NCBI GenBank assembly: GCA_016490735.1
Contig: JAEMWC010000959.1
Coordinates: 30,001 to 94,000 of the forward strand
Direction of reading: 5' to 3'
Length of the DNA: 64,000 nt
Origin: Pachyseris speciosa
Taxonomy: Eukaryota > Cnidaria > Anthozoa > Scleractinia > Pachyseridae
A program made the position numbers and the translations under genes. The notes beneath the pieces were generated by a model. That model was given only the letters and a program-made list of their open reading frames with translations, was not told the origin of the DNA and made no database searches. Position 1 is the stretch's first letter, and each line of letters starts with the position of its first letter. Shown piece by piece: positions 9,919 to 19,140 of the stretch.

Positions 9919-9943
9919 TAAAGAAAGCGTAACGCGCAGAGCG

Positions 9944-10056
9944 GGGTGGTGGGGGTGTGGGGGTGGTGGTGGTGGGGGTGTCGGGGTGGTGGTGGTCGGG
10001 GTGCGGGGGTGGTTGTGTGGGAGTGTGGGGGTGGTGGTGGAGGGGTGTGTATTTAG
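9944..10056 (+). promoter_or_regulatory. G-rich minisatellite in the TIR, upstream of a leader ORF
   Basis: Repeated GGGGTG/GGTGGTGG units give many runs of three to five G on the plus strand, suited to G-quadruplex formation. The mirror tract in the right TIR (26,417-26,537) is longer and lies upstream of the polymerase start on its coding strand. The position between the element end and the start codon suggests a promoter or replication-origin context; this is inference. Confidence 0.5.
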
Positions 10057-10137
10057 CAACTGAAACCAGCCAAACAATGCAATTTGCGCCACCCCAAACC
10101 CCATCTGAAGAAAAACATACTTAGGTATATACAAAGG

Positions 10138-10275
10138 ATGGCAGCAGCACGAGTGGGGGAAGAGGTGCTCGCGGAGTATTACGGAGAAGCCGCGCCAGCG
10201 GGGGGAAACGCCGGCCCGCCCGCCCAAGCTGATGTTTGTATTGTTTCTTGTGGCGCATTTGCCACACGAAATTAA
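10138..10275 (+). CDS. TIR-borne leader ORF sharing the polymerase N-terminus
   Basis: The ATG at 10138 begins MAAARVGEEVLAEYYGEAA, the same leader that opens the polymerase genes (26,321 and 29,372 on the minus strand). After the TIR ends, the frame diverges into 14 unrelated residues and stops at 10275, giving 45 residues. The start lies within the TIR, so both ends of the element carry the same upstream sequence and first codons. Whether a protein is made is unknown; it may be a by-product of the TIR boundary. Confidence 0.4.
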   Translation: MAAARVGEEVLAEYYGEAAPAGGNAGPPAQADVCIVSCGAFATRN

Positions 10276-10533
10276 AAATATGATTTTGAAAGAATCCATT
10301 TCATTAAAAATTAAGGAAAGATAGAAAATGGGATGGAATGAAAACCATTTCAAACTAATTTTAAGGAAGAAGATATTGGGATTTAAAAGGTATTATATGC
10401 ATGCCATGCTTTCGTATTTATTTCCACATGCAAGAACATTTGATGAAGCACTTGAATTATATTCTTATGAAAAGGAAAATAATGTTTGTTGGTGAGAAAT
10501 GCGAAATGTTGTTGATCATATCGATTACCAGTA
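10229..10533 (+). pseudogene. Decayed small ORF inside the left TIR, family unknown
   Basis: One plus frame from about 10229 (MFVLFLVAHLPHEIKNMIL) continues to TAA near 10533 with only two in-frame stops (near 10320 and 10495). The composition is protein-like: aromatic and leucine-rich, with LPHEIKNMIL loosely resembling the LPxEI...IL opening of F-box-type helices. That resemblance is weak and no function is assigned. Confidence 0.25.
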
Positions 10534-10544
10534 AGTGTTACATA

Positions 10545-10702
10545 TGTGTGCATTTATAAAAGGAAACCAGCTAAAAACGTAAATTGCGTTAGCCCCCGCA
10601 CCACATTTGAAGAAAAGTGCACATTGGTGTACACAGGATGACAGCAGCACGAGTGGGGGAAGAGGTGCTCGCCGAGTATTACGGAGAAGCCGTGGGGAGA
10701 GT
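10545..10702 (+). repeat. Third copy of the TIR promoter/leader segment
   Basis: This stretch repeats 10,060-10,200 with divergence: AACCAGC, the GCGTTAGCCCC region, TTGAAGAAAA, then GTACACAGGATG and the leader codons. It is in the same orientation as the left TIR copy and lies about 500 bp inside it. It lacks the palindrome and the G-rich tract, so only the part next to the gene was duplicated. Confidence 0.7.
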
Positions 10703-10787
10703 TTACCCCAACCCACCAATTATTAGGTTTGAAGACCTTCGAAAAGTGGTTTTGACTTGTCGATTGAGAAAAAACATGTCACAATAA
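10638..10787 (+). CDS. Second leader ORF with a different C-terminus
   Basis: ATG 10638 opens MTAARVGEEVLAEYYGEA, the polymerase leader again, then switches to 31 different residues (GRVYPNPPIIRFEDLRKVV...) ending at TAA 10785-10787, 49 residues in all. The new tail is charged and has no recognised motif. The leader occurs in three settings with three different continuations, which may mean the element reuses a promoter-plus-start module. Alternatively these are recombination scars. Confidence 0.35.
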   Translation: MTAARVGEEVLAEYYGEAVGRVYPNPPIIRFEDLRKVVLTCRLRKNMSQ

Positions 10788-10851
10788 GTGGCTTGTTAAC
10801 ATAGAACTTGTGAAAAAACCATTTTGTAACTTGGAACTGTGTCCAACCAAA

Positions 10852-10992
10852 ATGATGGTATGCAGATACGGATGCGGCCACTGCCCCTATGGCCGGTGTT
10901 GGTTTTGTTTTTGTTTTCAGCACAAAAAAGAAAAACTTCATGAAGTGGATTTGTGCGCGCCTGCAGACAAAAATGATATTATTCAATGGTAA
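10852..10992 (+). CDS. Small cysteine-rich ORF
   Basis: From ATG 10852 the 46-residue product begins MMVCRYGCGHCPYGRCWFCF and carries seven cysteines, including CGHC, CWFC and CFC, followed by a lysine/histidine-rich segment. The spacing could bind zinc, but no named family fits. The frame is open about 40 nt further upstream without ATG. It follows the second leader ORF in a different frame. Coding status is uncertain. Confidence 0.3.
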   Translation: MMVCRYGCGHCPYGRCWFCFCFQHKKEKLHEVDLCAPADKNDIIQW

Positions 10993-11263
10993 GGATATTT
11001 GTGAAATTGAAGGCTGCTCTTTATAACATTTTAATGATTTTTCCCTTTAAACAGTAAAGATCCTCCATAATCATCAATATTTTGTTATAAATTTTATTAC
11101 AAAACTTTACTCGATCTTTTAACCCGAAAGTAATTAGCATAAGTGACAGTAAATTTGTTGAGGGTTTTCCCTTTTGAATGAGTTATCGAATTACATCATA
11201 ACTTTTTGGAGCTAAAATAAGGCTTTTTTGTTTCAATGCACATTCCTGAAGGCTTAACTTTTT
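10993..11263. other. AT-rich spacer in element B
   Basis: No supportable gene; T- and A-rich with short frames only. Confidence 0.5.
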
Positions 11264-11449
11264 TCAAGCCCAAAGGAATTTTAGCCTTCGGGAATGTAAA
11301 CAATTTTGCAAAGATCCGCCATCTTTGCTTTTTTCCGCATCTTTCATCGCTTCAACAAATTCAAAGGCAATTTGTTTTACTTGCCTTTGCCAAACAGGCG
11401 TTGAAAGCAGAAGTAAAAAACATACAGTAGCATGAAACAGAGCAACCAT
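11264..11449 (-). CDS. Small ORF with hydrophobic N-terminus, unknown
   Basis: Starts at ATG 11449 with MVALFHATVCFLLLLSTPVW, which could be a signal peptide or membrane anchor, followed by a charged region (KQIAFEFVEAMKDAEKSKDG). It is 61 residues long and lies downstream of the next minus-strand gene, transcribed toward the left TIR. No family recognised. Confidence 0.35.
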   Translation of the reverse strand: MVALFHATVCFLLLLSTPVWQRQVKQIAFEFVEAMKDAEKSKDGGSLQNCLHSRRLKFLWA

Positions 11450-11475
11450 TTTGTCCTATATAATGTAACCATTAG

Positions 11476-12161
11476 TCATTTATTCAATTTAAATTTTTTT
11501 GAAAACATATAGAAATTTAATTTTTTTCCTTCAAATTTTAGTTCAAAGCTGCGCTCGCTGCGAGTTTTTTTTATGACCTCCTCGCGAACCTCTTCCCTTA
11601 TTTTTTTAAGGTCTGGTGGCGCCGGAGCTGGCTGTTTTTTGTTTGTTTTTTTGTTTTTTTGCAAATATTGCACGCAAAGGCTCTTTCATTTGGGTATATC
11701 TTTTCATTTCATGTGTTGCATCCTTGAACTCAATATCTGTAACCCGATTATCATCGAGTGCTTTTGAAACAAAAACATTTATTGTGTCATGTTTCGCAAT
11801 GGCCAAAGCACTCAGTCTGTAGTGCTTATTAACTTTCGCTTCAAGTTTTTTTTAATTTACACTGGTCAAAACAGTGGAAACCACACCGCAAACACCCCCC
11901 CCCCCCCCCCCTAATACCGAGAGGTACACTGACCATAATTCCAACGCCAGTCAGAGCAGAGGCGTCAGCCCCGGAAGACAGAGCCGTCGTTGCAACACCA
12001 AGACCGGCAACAGCATAGCTGCAGGCTTTTTGAGCCTTTTTGAATTTTTTTTGCACAACTCTGTAGTGCTCCGCCTCATCAGAAATGTGCTTTTCAATTT
12101 TGCCGAGCTCAGTCAGCCGAAAGGTTTCGGCATTGGGAAGAACGGAATAAAACGGTGTATA
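11476..12161 (-). pseudogene. Helical protein with glycine/alanine-rich hydrophobic core
   Basis: The frame directly following the stop at 12162 encodes a helical region (LTELGKIEKHISDEAEHYR, then KKFKKAQKA), a hydrophobic glycine/alanine stretch (VAGLGVATTALSSGADASAL), then a lysine-rich C-terminus. A run of 17 C on the plus strand (11895-11911, G on the coding strand) and a further small indel shift the frame. The C-terminal part reappears from 11806 down to 11476, ending in charged coiled-coil-like sequence. A membrane-associated coiled-coil protein is likely; function unknown. It may be an in-frame continuation of the upstream gene. Confidence 0.6.
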
Positions 12162-12890
12162 CTACTGTTCTGCAACGCTTTCGGGCGGAGCAGATGCCTC
12201 CGGGACAAACGGAATCTTATCCTCACTCGGCATGATATAATTAACCAAAAGCGTTTGTCCGAGGAAATCAAACAGTTCTCCGTTTTCATCTTTGACTGAA
12301 AGCGTCACGCTCTTCACGTGTTCACCCGTTGAAGCGGCACGAAAGACTTGCTGTTCGGGCACACGATAGTTTATTGTTTCGAAAGGTTCTCCAGCAATGT
12401 CAAACTTAGCAAGAAGGTTTATTTTAGCCCCATTCAACAAGTTTTGGTTCGGGTCAACCAAATCACAGTAAACAAAGAAGGCACTGGACATGTTGATTTT
12501 TGAAATCAATGTATCGGTATTAATAAGACTAAAGACGCCAAGAAAATTCATCAAATGTTTGGAAAACACAATTCTGTTTTCAGAATTTTTTAGCACCAAA
12601 AAGCCAGTGGGGCTATTAGCCTAAGCGGTTACTTTTGCGCCAAGTCCTGTAAAAACCGAATTTAGGGTTTTTGCCAGACTTTTTGGTGTGTAATTCCCCG
12701 GACGAAACCCCATTCCAGCTTTGACTTGATTATGAAAATCCAATAACTTAATTGTCCCTGATCTTTCCAAATCAAGCCAAGAATTGCAAAGGGGGCAGGA
12801 AATAAGCTGGACATAATCAGCTTTCGGAACCCGCTCGTCGAAATAGACGGTGCAGGGGTTGTCAATTGTGGAAATGGTGATCACAACCAT
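12162..12890 (-). pseudogene. Putative virion structural protein, interrupted by TAG
   Basis: ATG 12890 opens a frame of about 240 codons with one in-frame TAG at 12621-12623 and an end at TAG 12162-12164. The first part contains FDERVPKADYVQLISC, the segment FRPGNYTPKSLAKTLNSVF, then KNSENRIVFSKHLM. The second part is beta-rich in composition (PEQQVFRAASTGEHVKSVTL). The layout resembles cnidarian Polinton proteins I regard as accessory capsid or fibre-type components, from gene context rather than a proven homology. It is transcribed toward the left TIR together with the next gene. Confidence 0.55.
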
Positions 12891-13053
12891 TCTATTTCAA
12901 GGAAAGATAAACATCTAATTGAAAATATTTCCATAGTTTATAACTGATGACAAACATTTTAAAGTGGACGCAAACGCCAGAGGCCCGTCAAATTTCAAAA
13001 AATGCAAAATATTAGGCTTTGGCCGAGTTTTTGACAAAGTTCCCCCATGCCGA

Positions 13054-13398
13054 TAAGAGTAAATTTACCGCAGAAACCGACTTTGACGAAGACCACAAGG
13101 CAACAGCGAAATTATGTACAAAGCAGGGCCCGACTATCTGAAAAGCGTTTTCGGTTCAGACAAAAAATATTGGCCGCAAGCAATGAAACAGGCACTTGGA
13201 ATGCAACTAAACAGCGGGTTTCCATTTCAACTTTCAGCTGTTTCAGGTCGCCCGCCACAGACAATCCCTGCGGTTGATTTCACAGAAAAAATTCAATCGC
13301 ACATAGGAGAAAAGCTGAACGGTTTGCAAAAAGTTTACGTCACACCCACAGACTTTTTCACAACGCAGTACAGGAACATTTTTAAGAGACAAAGATAA
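13054..13398 (+). pseudogene. Conserved element protein, N-terminal part shifted
   Basis: From 13054 a frame encodes an acidic/threonine-rich segment (KFTAETDFDEDHKATAK) and meets a stop at 13138. From 13114 another frame continues as DYLKSVFGSDKKYWPQAMKQ and runs to TAA 13398. The overlap is consistent with one ancestral gene and a frameshift near 13120. No domain recognised. It is divergently arranged with the minus-strand gene starting at 12890, the intervening 160 bp being a plausible shared promoter. Confidence 0.45.
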
Positions 13399-13439
13399 CA
13401 TTTAAAACATCAAAAGTTGCCAGAAAATTGCTCGGCGGC

Positions 13440-14404
13440 CCACACATGGGGTTTTGGCCTCAAAGGCTGAACTTTGCGTTTTGGTGTGCAACCGCAGGCT
13501 GTGGGGTTTCAAGAGAGATTTTGACTGGGGATGTTTTGGGAATGCCACAGGAGCTGAGGAACTCCGCTCCTTTTATCTATTTCACGTTTATTTCACAACA
13601 AGGCGAATTCTTTTCGAGATGGGCGGAATTCAGAGCATAAGCTCCCTGCCCGACGGTCCAAATTTTAACCAAAAAGGCAACAAATACGACAGGGCTTCTT
13701 TCAGAAGGATTTGTGCAGAATTCAGCGTTAGTCCGAGGTCGGACTTTCGTTTCACCCATGGCAAAAACCACGGCCTAGGTTATGTATTCATTAAGTATGA
13801 CAACGGCGACTTTGCGCAAAAGCTTTGGCAGTGCCCGCTGCCCTTTTCCAACCCATCGGATCAAAGGTTTTCAGACGAAAGTGGAGCCAACACGGGTGAA
13901 GACGGTGGCAACGTTCTTCATTTCATCAGAAACAACCAGGGCGCGGACAAACAGTTTGAGTACTTTGTGCCGGATACCTCACACGGGCTCACTCAGGCCG
14001 GAATGGGGCGCCTGAACCAGACAATAGAAGCGTTTGTTTGCTGCATTCTAGGTGCCCAGGTAAACTTCAGAAGCAGCATTCTTGGAAACGGCGGGCGGGC
14101 TAAGGAGGCGCAAATAGAATTCCTCATTTTTATGGAGGACGCCATCCACACACCCGACATTTCAAAGAGCGTTCAGCGCTATCAGCTTGCTGTGGACGAG
14201 GCGAAGGATCGTCTGAATCTGGCAATAGCGCCGGGGTGCTGGCTGATGCCGTCGAGGATGGTTCTGAACTCAGGAAGAGTGGTTGGTTACAATAACAAGC
14301 TCAAGCAAGCCAGGCCGGGGATGAAACTTGGGGTAAATAATGATGTGAATCAGGGCACAAAAAAATCGACCATTCAAGAATGGCGGGCGGGCCTTCAAAG
14401 GTAA
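13440..14404 (+). CDS. Conserved element structural candidate (minor capsid/penton slot?)
   Basis: Open to TAA 14404 for about 316 residues, one of the longest intact frames in element B. There is no convincing ATG at the 5' end, so the N-terminus has probably been lost or shifted. Visible segments: FYLFHVYFTTRRILFEMGGI, THGKNHGLGYVFI, DTSHGLTQAGMGRLNQTIEA, SVQRYQLAVDEAKDRLNLA and WLMPSRMVLNSG. The length and place among structural genes would suit a minor capsid or penton-type protein, but I cannot see a diagnostic motif. The last 25 bases overlap the start of the next gene. Confidence 0.5.
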
Positions 14405-14625
14405 ACCAGCCAAACAGCCACCCCTCCAACCCAATCCACAAAGCCGCGATGAAAGCCCAGAACACCCCATCGGAACACCCGGGAAAGACAAAACCAACGC
14501 CGAATCTGGAAACCGAACCAACCCCTCCCCCAGATACAGGTGACGATGCCCACAACGTGAACAAAACAGTTGTCGTGATAGGCGCCCTTATCATTGCCGG
14601 GGCTGTGTTCTTTTCCATGGGTTGA
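14380..14625 (+). CDS. Small proline-rich tail-anchored membrane protein
   Basis: ATG 14380 to TGA 14625, 81 residues, intact. The first 60 residues are rich in proline, threonine and asparagine and look disordered. The end (VVVIGALIIAGAVFFSMG) is a single hydrophobic segment reaching the C-terminus, so a tail-anchored or single-pass protein is expected. It overlaps the upstream gene by 25 bases in another frame and ends 8 bases from the stop of the convergent gene, implying tight packing. Function unknown. Confidence 0.6.
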   Translation: MAGGPSKVNQPNSHPSNPIHKAAMKAQNTPSEHPGKTKPTPNLETEPTPPPDTGDDAHNVNKTVVVIGALIIAGAVFFSMG

Positions 14626-14632
14626 CGCAAAA

Positions 14633-15949
14633 CTAGCGATTCTTCTTAACATACCTCTCCACAAGAAAAGCAACAACAGCCAAAATAATCAGCCAGGTGT
14701 GCTCGGCCAGAAAACTCGCCGACGGTTTTGAAAAGGAAAGAAACAATTGAGCCGATCAGGCCGGGCAAAAGAGAAGCCGTTCTTTGGCCGATTTCTTTCA
14801 GACCGTTTCCTAACCCTTTCCCCAGCGCTTTCAAAGAGTTGGTAATGGCGCTAATTATAGTGCCAATAGTGATACCGGTAGCGAGGACGATTGCTCTGAT
14901 GGTAACGCCGTATTTTTTGAAAATGGCCTTTATTTTTTCGCGCAGTGGAAGCTCCCCCTCTCTTTCTGCAACATCTGCTTCCAAAGTTTTAAGCCTTTCT
15001 TTGTATTCAGCTTCCCTTTCTTCTGAAGCTTCTTTTTCGGCAATTCCTGTATTAAGGTCTTTTTGCAGTTCTTCCTCGTTTTTTATTTTTCTTTTAGCTC
15101 ATCAATCTCTTCATTAAGATCAGCAAGAGTATTTGTTGTATTAAGCCTTGATCGAAGAACGGCCGTTTCTTTCAGTTTTTCTGACAGGGCGCCTCTTAGT
15201 TCATCAATCTTTTCTGTAACATTTCTTTTTGCCCCGCATTCTTTCTGTATGGCCGCAGCCTCCTTTGTTTTGGCAGCCAATGTTTTTTCAAGACTTGCTT
15301 CTTGCAAGTTCAACTCGCGAACATTTGCCTCAACTTCAACATTAGTGCCGGGATGTTGGTCGTATTGCGCGATTTTCGAATCAAGATCATAGATTTTGTT
15401 TCTCAAACTTTGAACTTCTGCTTTGGCTCGGTATTTTTTTGAAAGCAGCACATTTGATTCAGCAAATTGAGTTTGCTTCTCTTGTAATTCTTTTCGCAAA
15501 TCATGAATTTCTCCTTCTTTTTTGTCAATAATAAATTGCGTTGAAACTCCAAGAGCTTTTTTCTTTAAGTTTTCGGCGTTCACCAGGACTTCCCTATTTT
15601 TGCGTGTAAAGATTGTGCCATTTACTTGATCCCGGAATTCTGACAATAAGTCTGTTCTTTTTTGAGCTGTAATCAGATTCAATCGCAAGAGAGTTTGCAT
15701 CTGGAAACATGCCTGTCAAATCTTTCCAAGAGCGCTGTCTTGACGTTTCTCCTCCAAAAGAGGTCGACAGCCCACTTGTTTCGTGCAAATGAGTCCGAAT
15801 CGGAATTTCTTCGTCCCTATGATATGGTGTAGATGGGTTAATCCTGGTTGATAAAAGGATTGCGTTCTGTCAACCTCTTCTTCGTCATCATCTTTCTCAT
15901 CCAACAACAGATTAAGATAATCGTTGTCGGGCACCCCACCATCTACCAT
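14633..15949 (-). pseudogene. Coiled-coil protein with C-terminal membrane domain
   Basis: ATG 15949 opens an acidic N-terminus (MVDGGVPDNDYLNLLLDEKD). After frameshifts near 15830 and 15690, a long coiled coil runs from 15700 to about 15080, dense in Glu/Lys/Leu heptads (KEGEIHDLRKELQEKQTQFA). A further shift near 15085 leads to the C-terminal part starting at 14984: a glycine/isoleucine-rich membrane segment (IRAIVLATGITIGTIISAIT), a second hydrophobic region and a basic tail ending at TAG 14633-14635. This may be a minor virion or membrane-remodelling protein. Function unknown. Confidence 0.6.
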
Positions 15950-16114
15950 TGCGTATTACTAGCGGAATTTCCGTCCGCGCGTTACATTTTTCCATTCGTT
16001 AAAGGCTATAGGTTGATAGCCGAAAGCTTATGTTTTTATCTTTTTAACCAGAGGACGTTTTTTACTTCAATATGAATTAATTTTTAATTGAACTTTTCAA
16101 CTCCAGATTATATC

Positions 16115-17363
16115 ATGGCCGCGGCCGACCTTCTTCCGTCGCGCAAGGAAAAAATCCAAAACGCCATGAAAGCCGAGCGCAAGGTGAATCGAATAACATT
16201 TGACAAGAGTGAAGCCAGCCCCGGTGAGACTCTTTATCTTTCAGTTTCCAAACTTAACTAAAACGAGGTCCTCGTTCCCGGCTCGCTTTCCCTGCTGTTC
16301 GACATTGATTTAACAGGTGGCTACGCCAACAACCATCTCGTGCAAAACGTCTCGCGGGTGCTGGTCGACAACCTGGTTGTGAAGTTTGGGGCACCATTCT
16401 GCAGGACACGGTCGGTTACGGAATTTTCAAAATCTGGGAGGACCTTTTCCTTTCCCAGGAGGAGCGGGACAACATGCTGCTCGAGGGCATCCAGAGCGAT
16501 GACCTCAACAAAATTCGCTCAGGCGCCGGGGACAAGCCCACTTCTGGCGTCGCTGCCGAAACCAAGCTGGAAGGCATTTACAAGAACAAATACCGCATCC
16601 GGCTCGACCACCAGATACTGTCTGACCAAGGGGTCTTTTACCTTCAAGCTCTTTATAACAACCTTGTGTTCGAACATACCCTCGCAAATGCTGACAATGT
16701 CGTGAAAGGCTCAGACACCACAAAACTCAAATACAAGCTGACAAACATCCAGATCGAGTACGAAATGATCCGAAGCGATGAATTGGCCTAGGAGGCGGTG
16801 AGTGATTATACCTCCGGAAAAATGTTCCTATATGACCATGTGCATCGGGAAGAGGTTGTTACATTTGCAAAAGGGTCCACAACGCGCATAAACCTCCGTG
16901 TAAGCCCACAAAGAAGGTCTTTGAAAGGTGTTCTTCTTCTTTTCATCGAACCTTACACCGCGGGTGCCAGGGACTCGGAAAAGTTTTCAACCTCGAGATC
17001 AAAAAGGTAAGCATCACGGTTAACGGCTCGCCAAGGAAGCTGTACAACAACGGCATTAATGGCAAGGACATTTGGGAGGAAGTCAGCCGCTTTTTCATTA
17101 AAAAGACAAACGAAACACAACACATGAATTTACCAAAGTTTTACACAGGGGAACGATTTGGTCTTCTCGTTGACTTGCGGTCAATGGCATCCCAGGAAAT
17201 GCACGGAAGCGGGGTGAGGCTTGTCGACACGAAGGACGGGGTACAGCTTGAGATCGAGCGGACCGACAGCGGTTCTGGAAACGTCAATTGTCATGTTTTC
17301 ACAATCAGTGACTCGCAGTTTAACCTGTCTGGACGGCAATTGGTGTGCAATACTAATAGATGA
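16115..17363 (+). pseudogene. Major capsid protein, double jelly-roll type (element B)
   Basis: ATG 16115 (MAAADLLPSRKEKIQNAMKA) opens a gene of about 415 codons. Breaks: TAA 16259-16261, a frameshift near 16390, TAG 16789-16791 and further shifts near 16920 and 16985. The last part is open from about 17124 to TGA 17361-17363, overlapping the ATPase start by ATGA. Conserved blocks such as NVSRVLVDNLVVKFG, KYRIRLDHQILSDQGVFYL and KLKYKLTNIQIEYEMIRS support a Polinton-type capsid assigned by gene order and recalled similarity. In the family this protein forms the icosahedral shell as trimers of two jelly rolls each. Confidence 0.75.
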
Positions 17364-17930
17364 ACTCGGATAACATTCCCTTTAACGCTCTCATCGTGGG
17401 GCCAACAAATTCAGGAAAAACAAGGTTCATGGTTGACCAGCTCAAAGGTCCTTTTCGCGGAAAGTTCGACTTCATCGTGCTTATTTGCCCGACGTTCGCT
17501 GCCAACAAGACATTCTTCCGGTTTGAGGAAAACGACCCGTGGGTGTATGTCTTGATTTGCGAACAGCACGAGGTGGATCTTTGGTTGAAGATCGTAACTT
17601 TTGTTTTGAGGGAACCCTCATAATCCTGAAAACGCACAGGCCAGTTGGTGCATCTTGCCTTTCCAGTAAGGCACATCGGCATCAGCGTGTAGGTGCTGAC
17701 CCAAAAATACACCAAGATAACAGCGTCTTTCCGGGAAAACATTGCGGCGGTCGTTCTTTTTTACAACCCCTCGGCCAAGACCACAAAAGCCATTTTTGAG
17801 AATTATGCGGGGGACCTGCCCACTGAGGAGTGTAAAAACATGATTTCGAAGCCGAAAGAGCGAAACTTTTCTTTCCTTGTGTTCTCGCTGCGGCACCCAT
17901 TCGGGGTCTGGTTTTATTCCGCCAATTAAA
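17360..17930 (+). pseudogene. Genome-packaging ATPase, A32/FtsK-HerA class (element B)
   Basis: ATG 17360 overlaps the capsid stop. The Walker A motif GPTNSGKTR is intact near residue 15, followed by FDFIVLICPTF. The Walker B region seen in element A is missing: near 17620 the sequence jumps from the FEGTLIIL segment straight to the region downstream, removing the DD residues and shifting the frame. The C-terminal part is readable from 17693 to TAA 17927-17929 (FLVFSLRHPFGVWFYSAN). So this copy keeps Walker A and has lost Walker B, the reverse of copy A. Confidence 0.8.
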
Positions 17931-17948
17931 AAAAAAGTTTAAGCATAG

Positions 17949-18524
17949 ATGGCTGAAGAGGAGCTGGCAGCAGAAGTTATGAACATGCTGGAACCAGAAG
18001 CAACGGGCGCGCCGGCCGGCGGTGCCCTGCCTTTGGTCTCCCCCGGTACCGATATTCCTGTTCTCCGCGAGTAGCTGACCGTGCTGGTGACGACGGGTAA
18101 GGCCAAGGAGGCAATCGGCGTCCAGCTGACGCAAGATCCGGTGAAGCGCCTCACCGACAAAGATGTTGAGAAGTAATACAAAAGGTATGAATCTTACGTG
18201 GGTTCGAAAACAACCGAAAGCTTGATCGACGACTTCATTTTTCTTGTTACCAAAGCCACGGGTTCAGTCGTCAAAATCAAAGACATTGAGGCTTACCGAA
18301 AAGAGATAAAAAAAAAAAAAGACTACATAATCACAAAAGAGCTCTCCTGCTTGGCTGGCGGCCTTTCTTTGAAGTTTAGCAGGTGGCTTGCTCTCGCCAA
18401 CTCGGCGCTGATCACTGCAAAACCCATTGATTTTACCGCCACAGAGGATGTGCAACACGAGCAGGTTGTAACTGAACAAGTTTCTGAAAAAACCGCAAAC
18501 AACTACAGAATAAAACTAATTTAG
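17949..18524 (+). pseudogene. Conserved element protein downstream of the ATPase (element B)
   Basis: ATG 17949 (MAEEELAAEVMNMLEPEA). Unlike copy A it is in one frame throughout but has TAG at 18072-18074 and TAA at 18174-18176. Conserved parts: GKAKEAIGVQL, the KRYESYVGSKTT region and a C-terminal helical segment. A lysine-coding A run (18308-18320) lengthens one helix relative to copy A. About 190 codons. Function unknown; the same gene order in both elements suggests co-expression with capsid and ATPase. Confidence 0.6.
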
Positions 18525-19140
18525 GTACATTTGTAGTCACGTGATGCCTTTGCCAAATACACCGCTTTGCAAAAAAAGAGTTGGTATCTTTTTGGAATTT
18601 CTCTTAATGTGGCGAAAAACATTTTTATTGTCTTCTTTTGATGCATCTTTATTCAAAAAGCGTCTATAGTTGACTATTTCTTTTAAGTCGCTTCTTGCCC
18701 ATTTCAATACGTCTTCTTCTTCGGAAAATTTCGGAACCGAAAGTATCAATTTCTCCGAGCGCCCTGTGCAGTTGAGGGTCAATCTCTTGGGCCGCCATTA
18801 TTGGTCTACTATATTTATCAAGATTAAAATTTGTGAGCAAACTGCTTACCATTTTTTGGCGGCTAATTAGACTTTTATTCTGTAGAATATCTTTTGTAAG
18901 TAGGATTAACAAAGGTCTTCTTTTTTTGTTTCTGTTTTGGCGGGGGTTTTTGTCGGCAACTCCATTTATGGCTTGGGCACCAATTGTAACGAGACTTTTT
19001 ATGTTACTCTTTGTGACGACTGTGGACGCCGCGTTGAAAAACTCTTAAAAATGGGTTTTTCTTTTGGCACTGAATGTTTGTGTGACGATTGTTGTAGCCG
19101 CGTTGACGAAAAACTTAATCAACCTATGTCTTCAGCAACC
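18525..19140. mobile_element. Cassette present in B, absent from A
   Basis: Aligning the two elements, A passes from the preceding gene to the next one across about 90 bases, while B has about 620 extra bases here. The cassette contains a minus-strand ORF (18537-18798) and a plus-strand cysteine-motif ORF (18911-19149). Gain in B or loss in A cannot be decided from two copies. Confidence 0.6.
18537..18798 (-). pseudogene. Small charged helical protein, cassette gene
   Basis: ATG 18798 opens MAAQEIDPQLHRALGEIDTF. A frameshift in an arginine/glutamate-coding AGA run near 18720 separates this from a downstream helical segment (KWARSDLKEIVNYRRFLNKD) ending at 18537. About 87 codons in total. Opposite strand to its neighbours, which fits a separately acquired cassette. 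No family recognised. Confidence 0.45.

Larger units (their letters stand above)
9720..10230 (+). repeat. Left terminal inverted repeat of element B
   Basis: Matches 26,246-26,761 in reverse complement: palindromic outer 200 bp, then the CTAAAGAAAGCGTAACGCGC segment, a G-rich minisatellite, the conserved CAACTGAAACCAGCCAAAC stretch, and the first 30 or so codons of the polymerase leader. Similarity ends after GGCCCGCCCGCCCAAGC near 10230. Confidence 0.85.

Noticed and set aside
9700..9930. Junction of tandem or head-to-head Polintons
   Set aside because: Polymerase sequence on the outer sides of both palindromes is continuous with itself, which shows nesting and not tandem arrangement.
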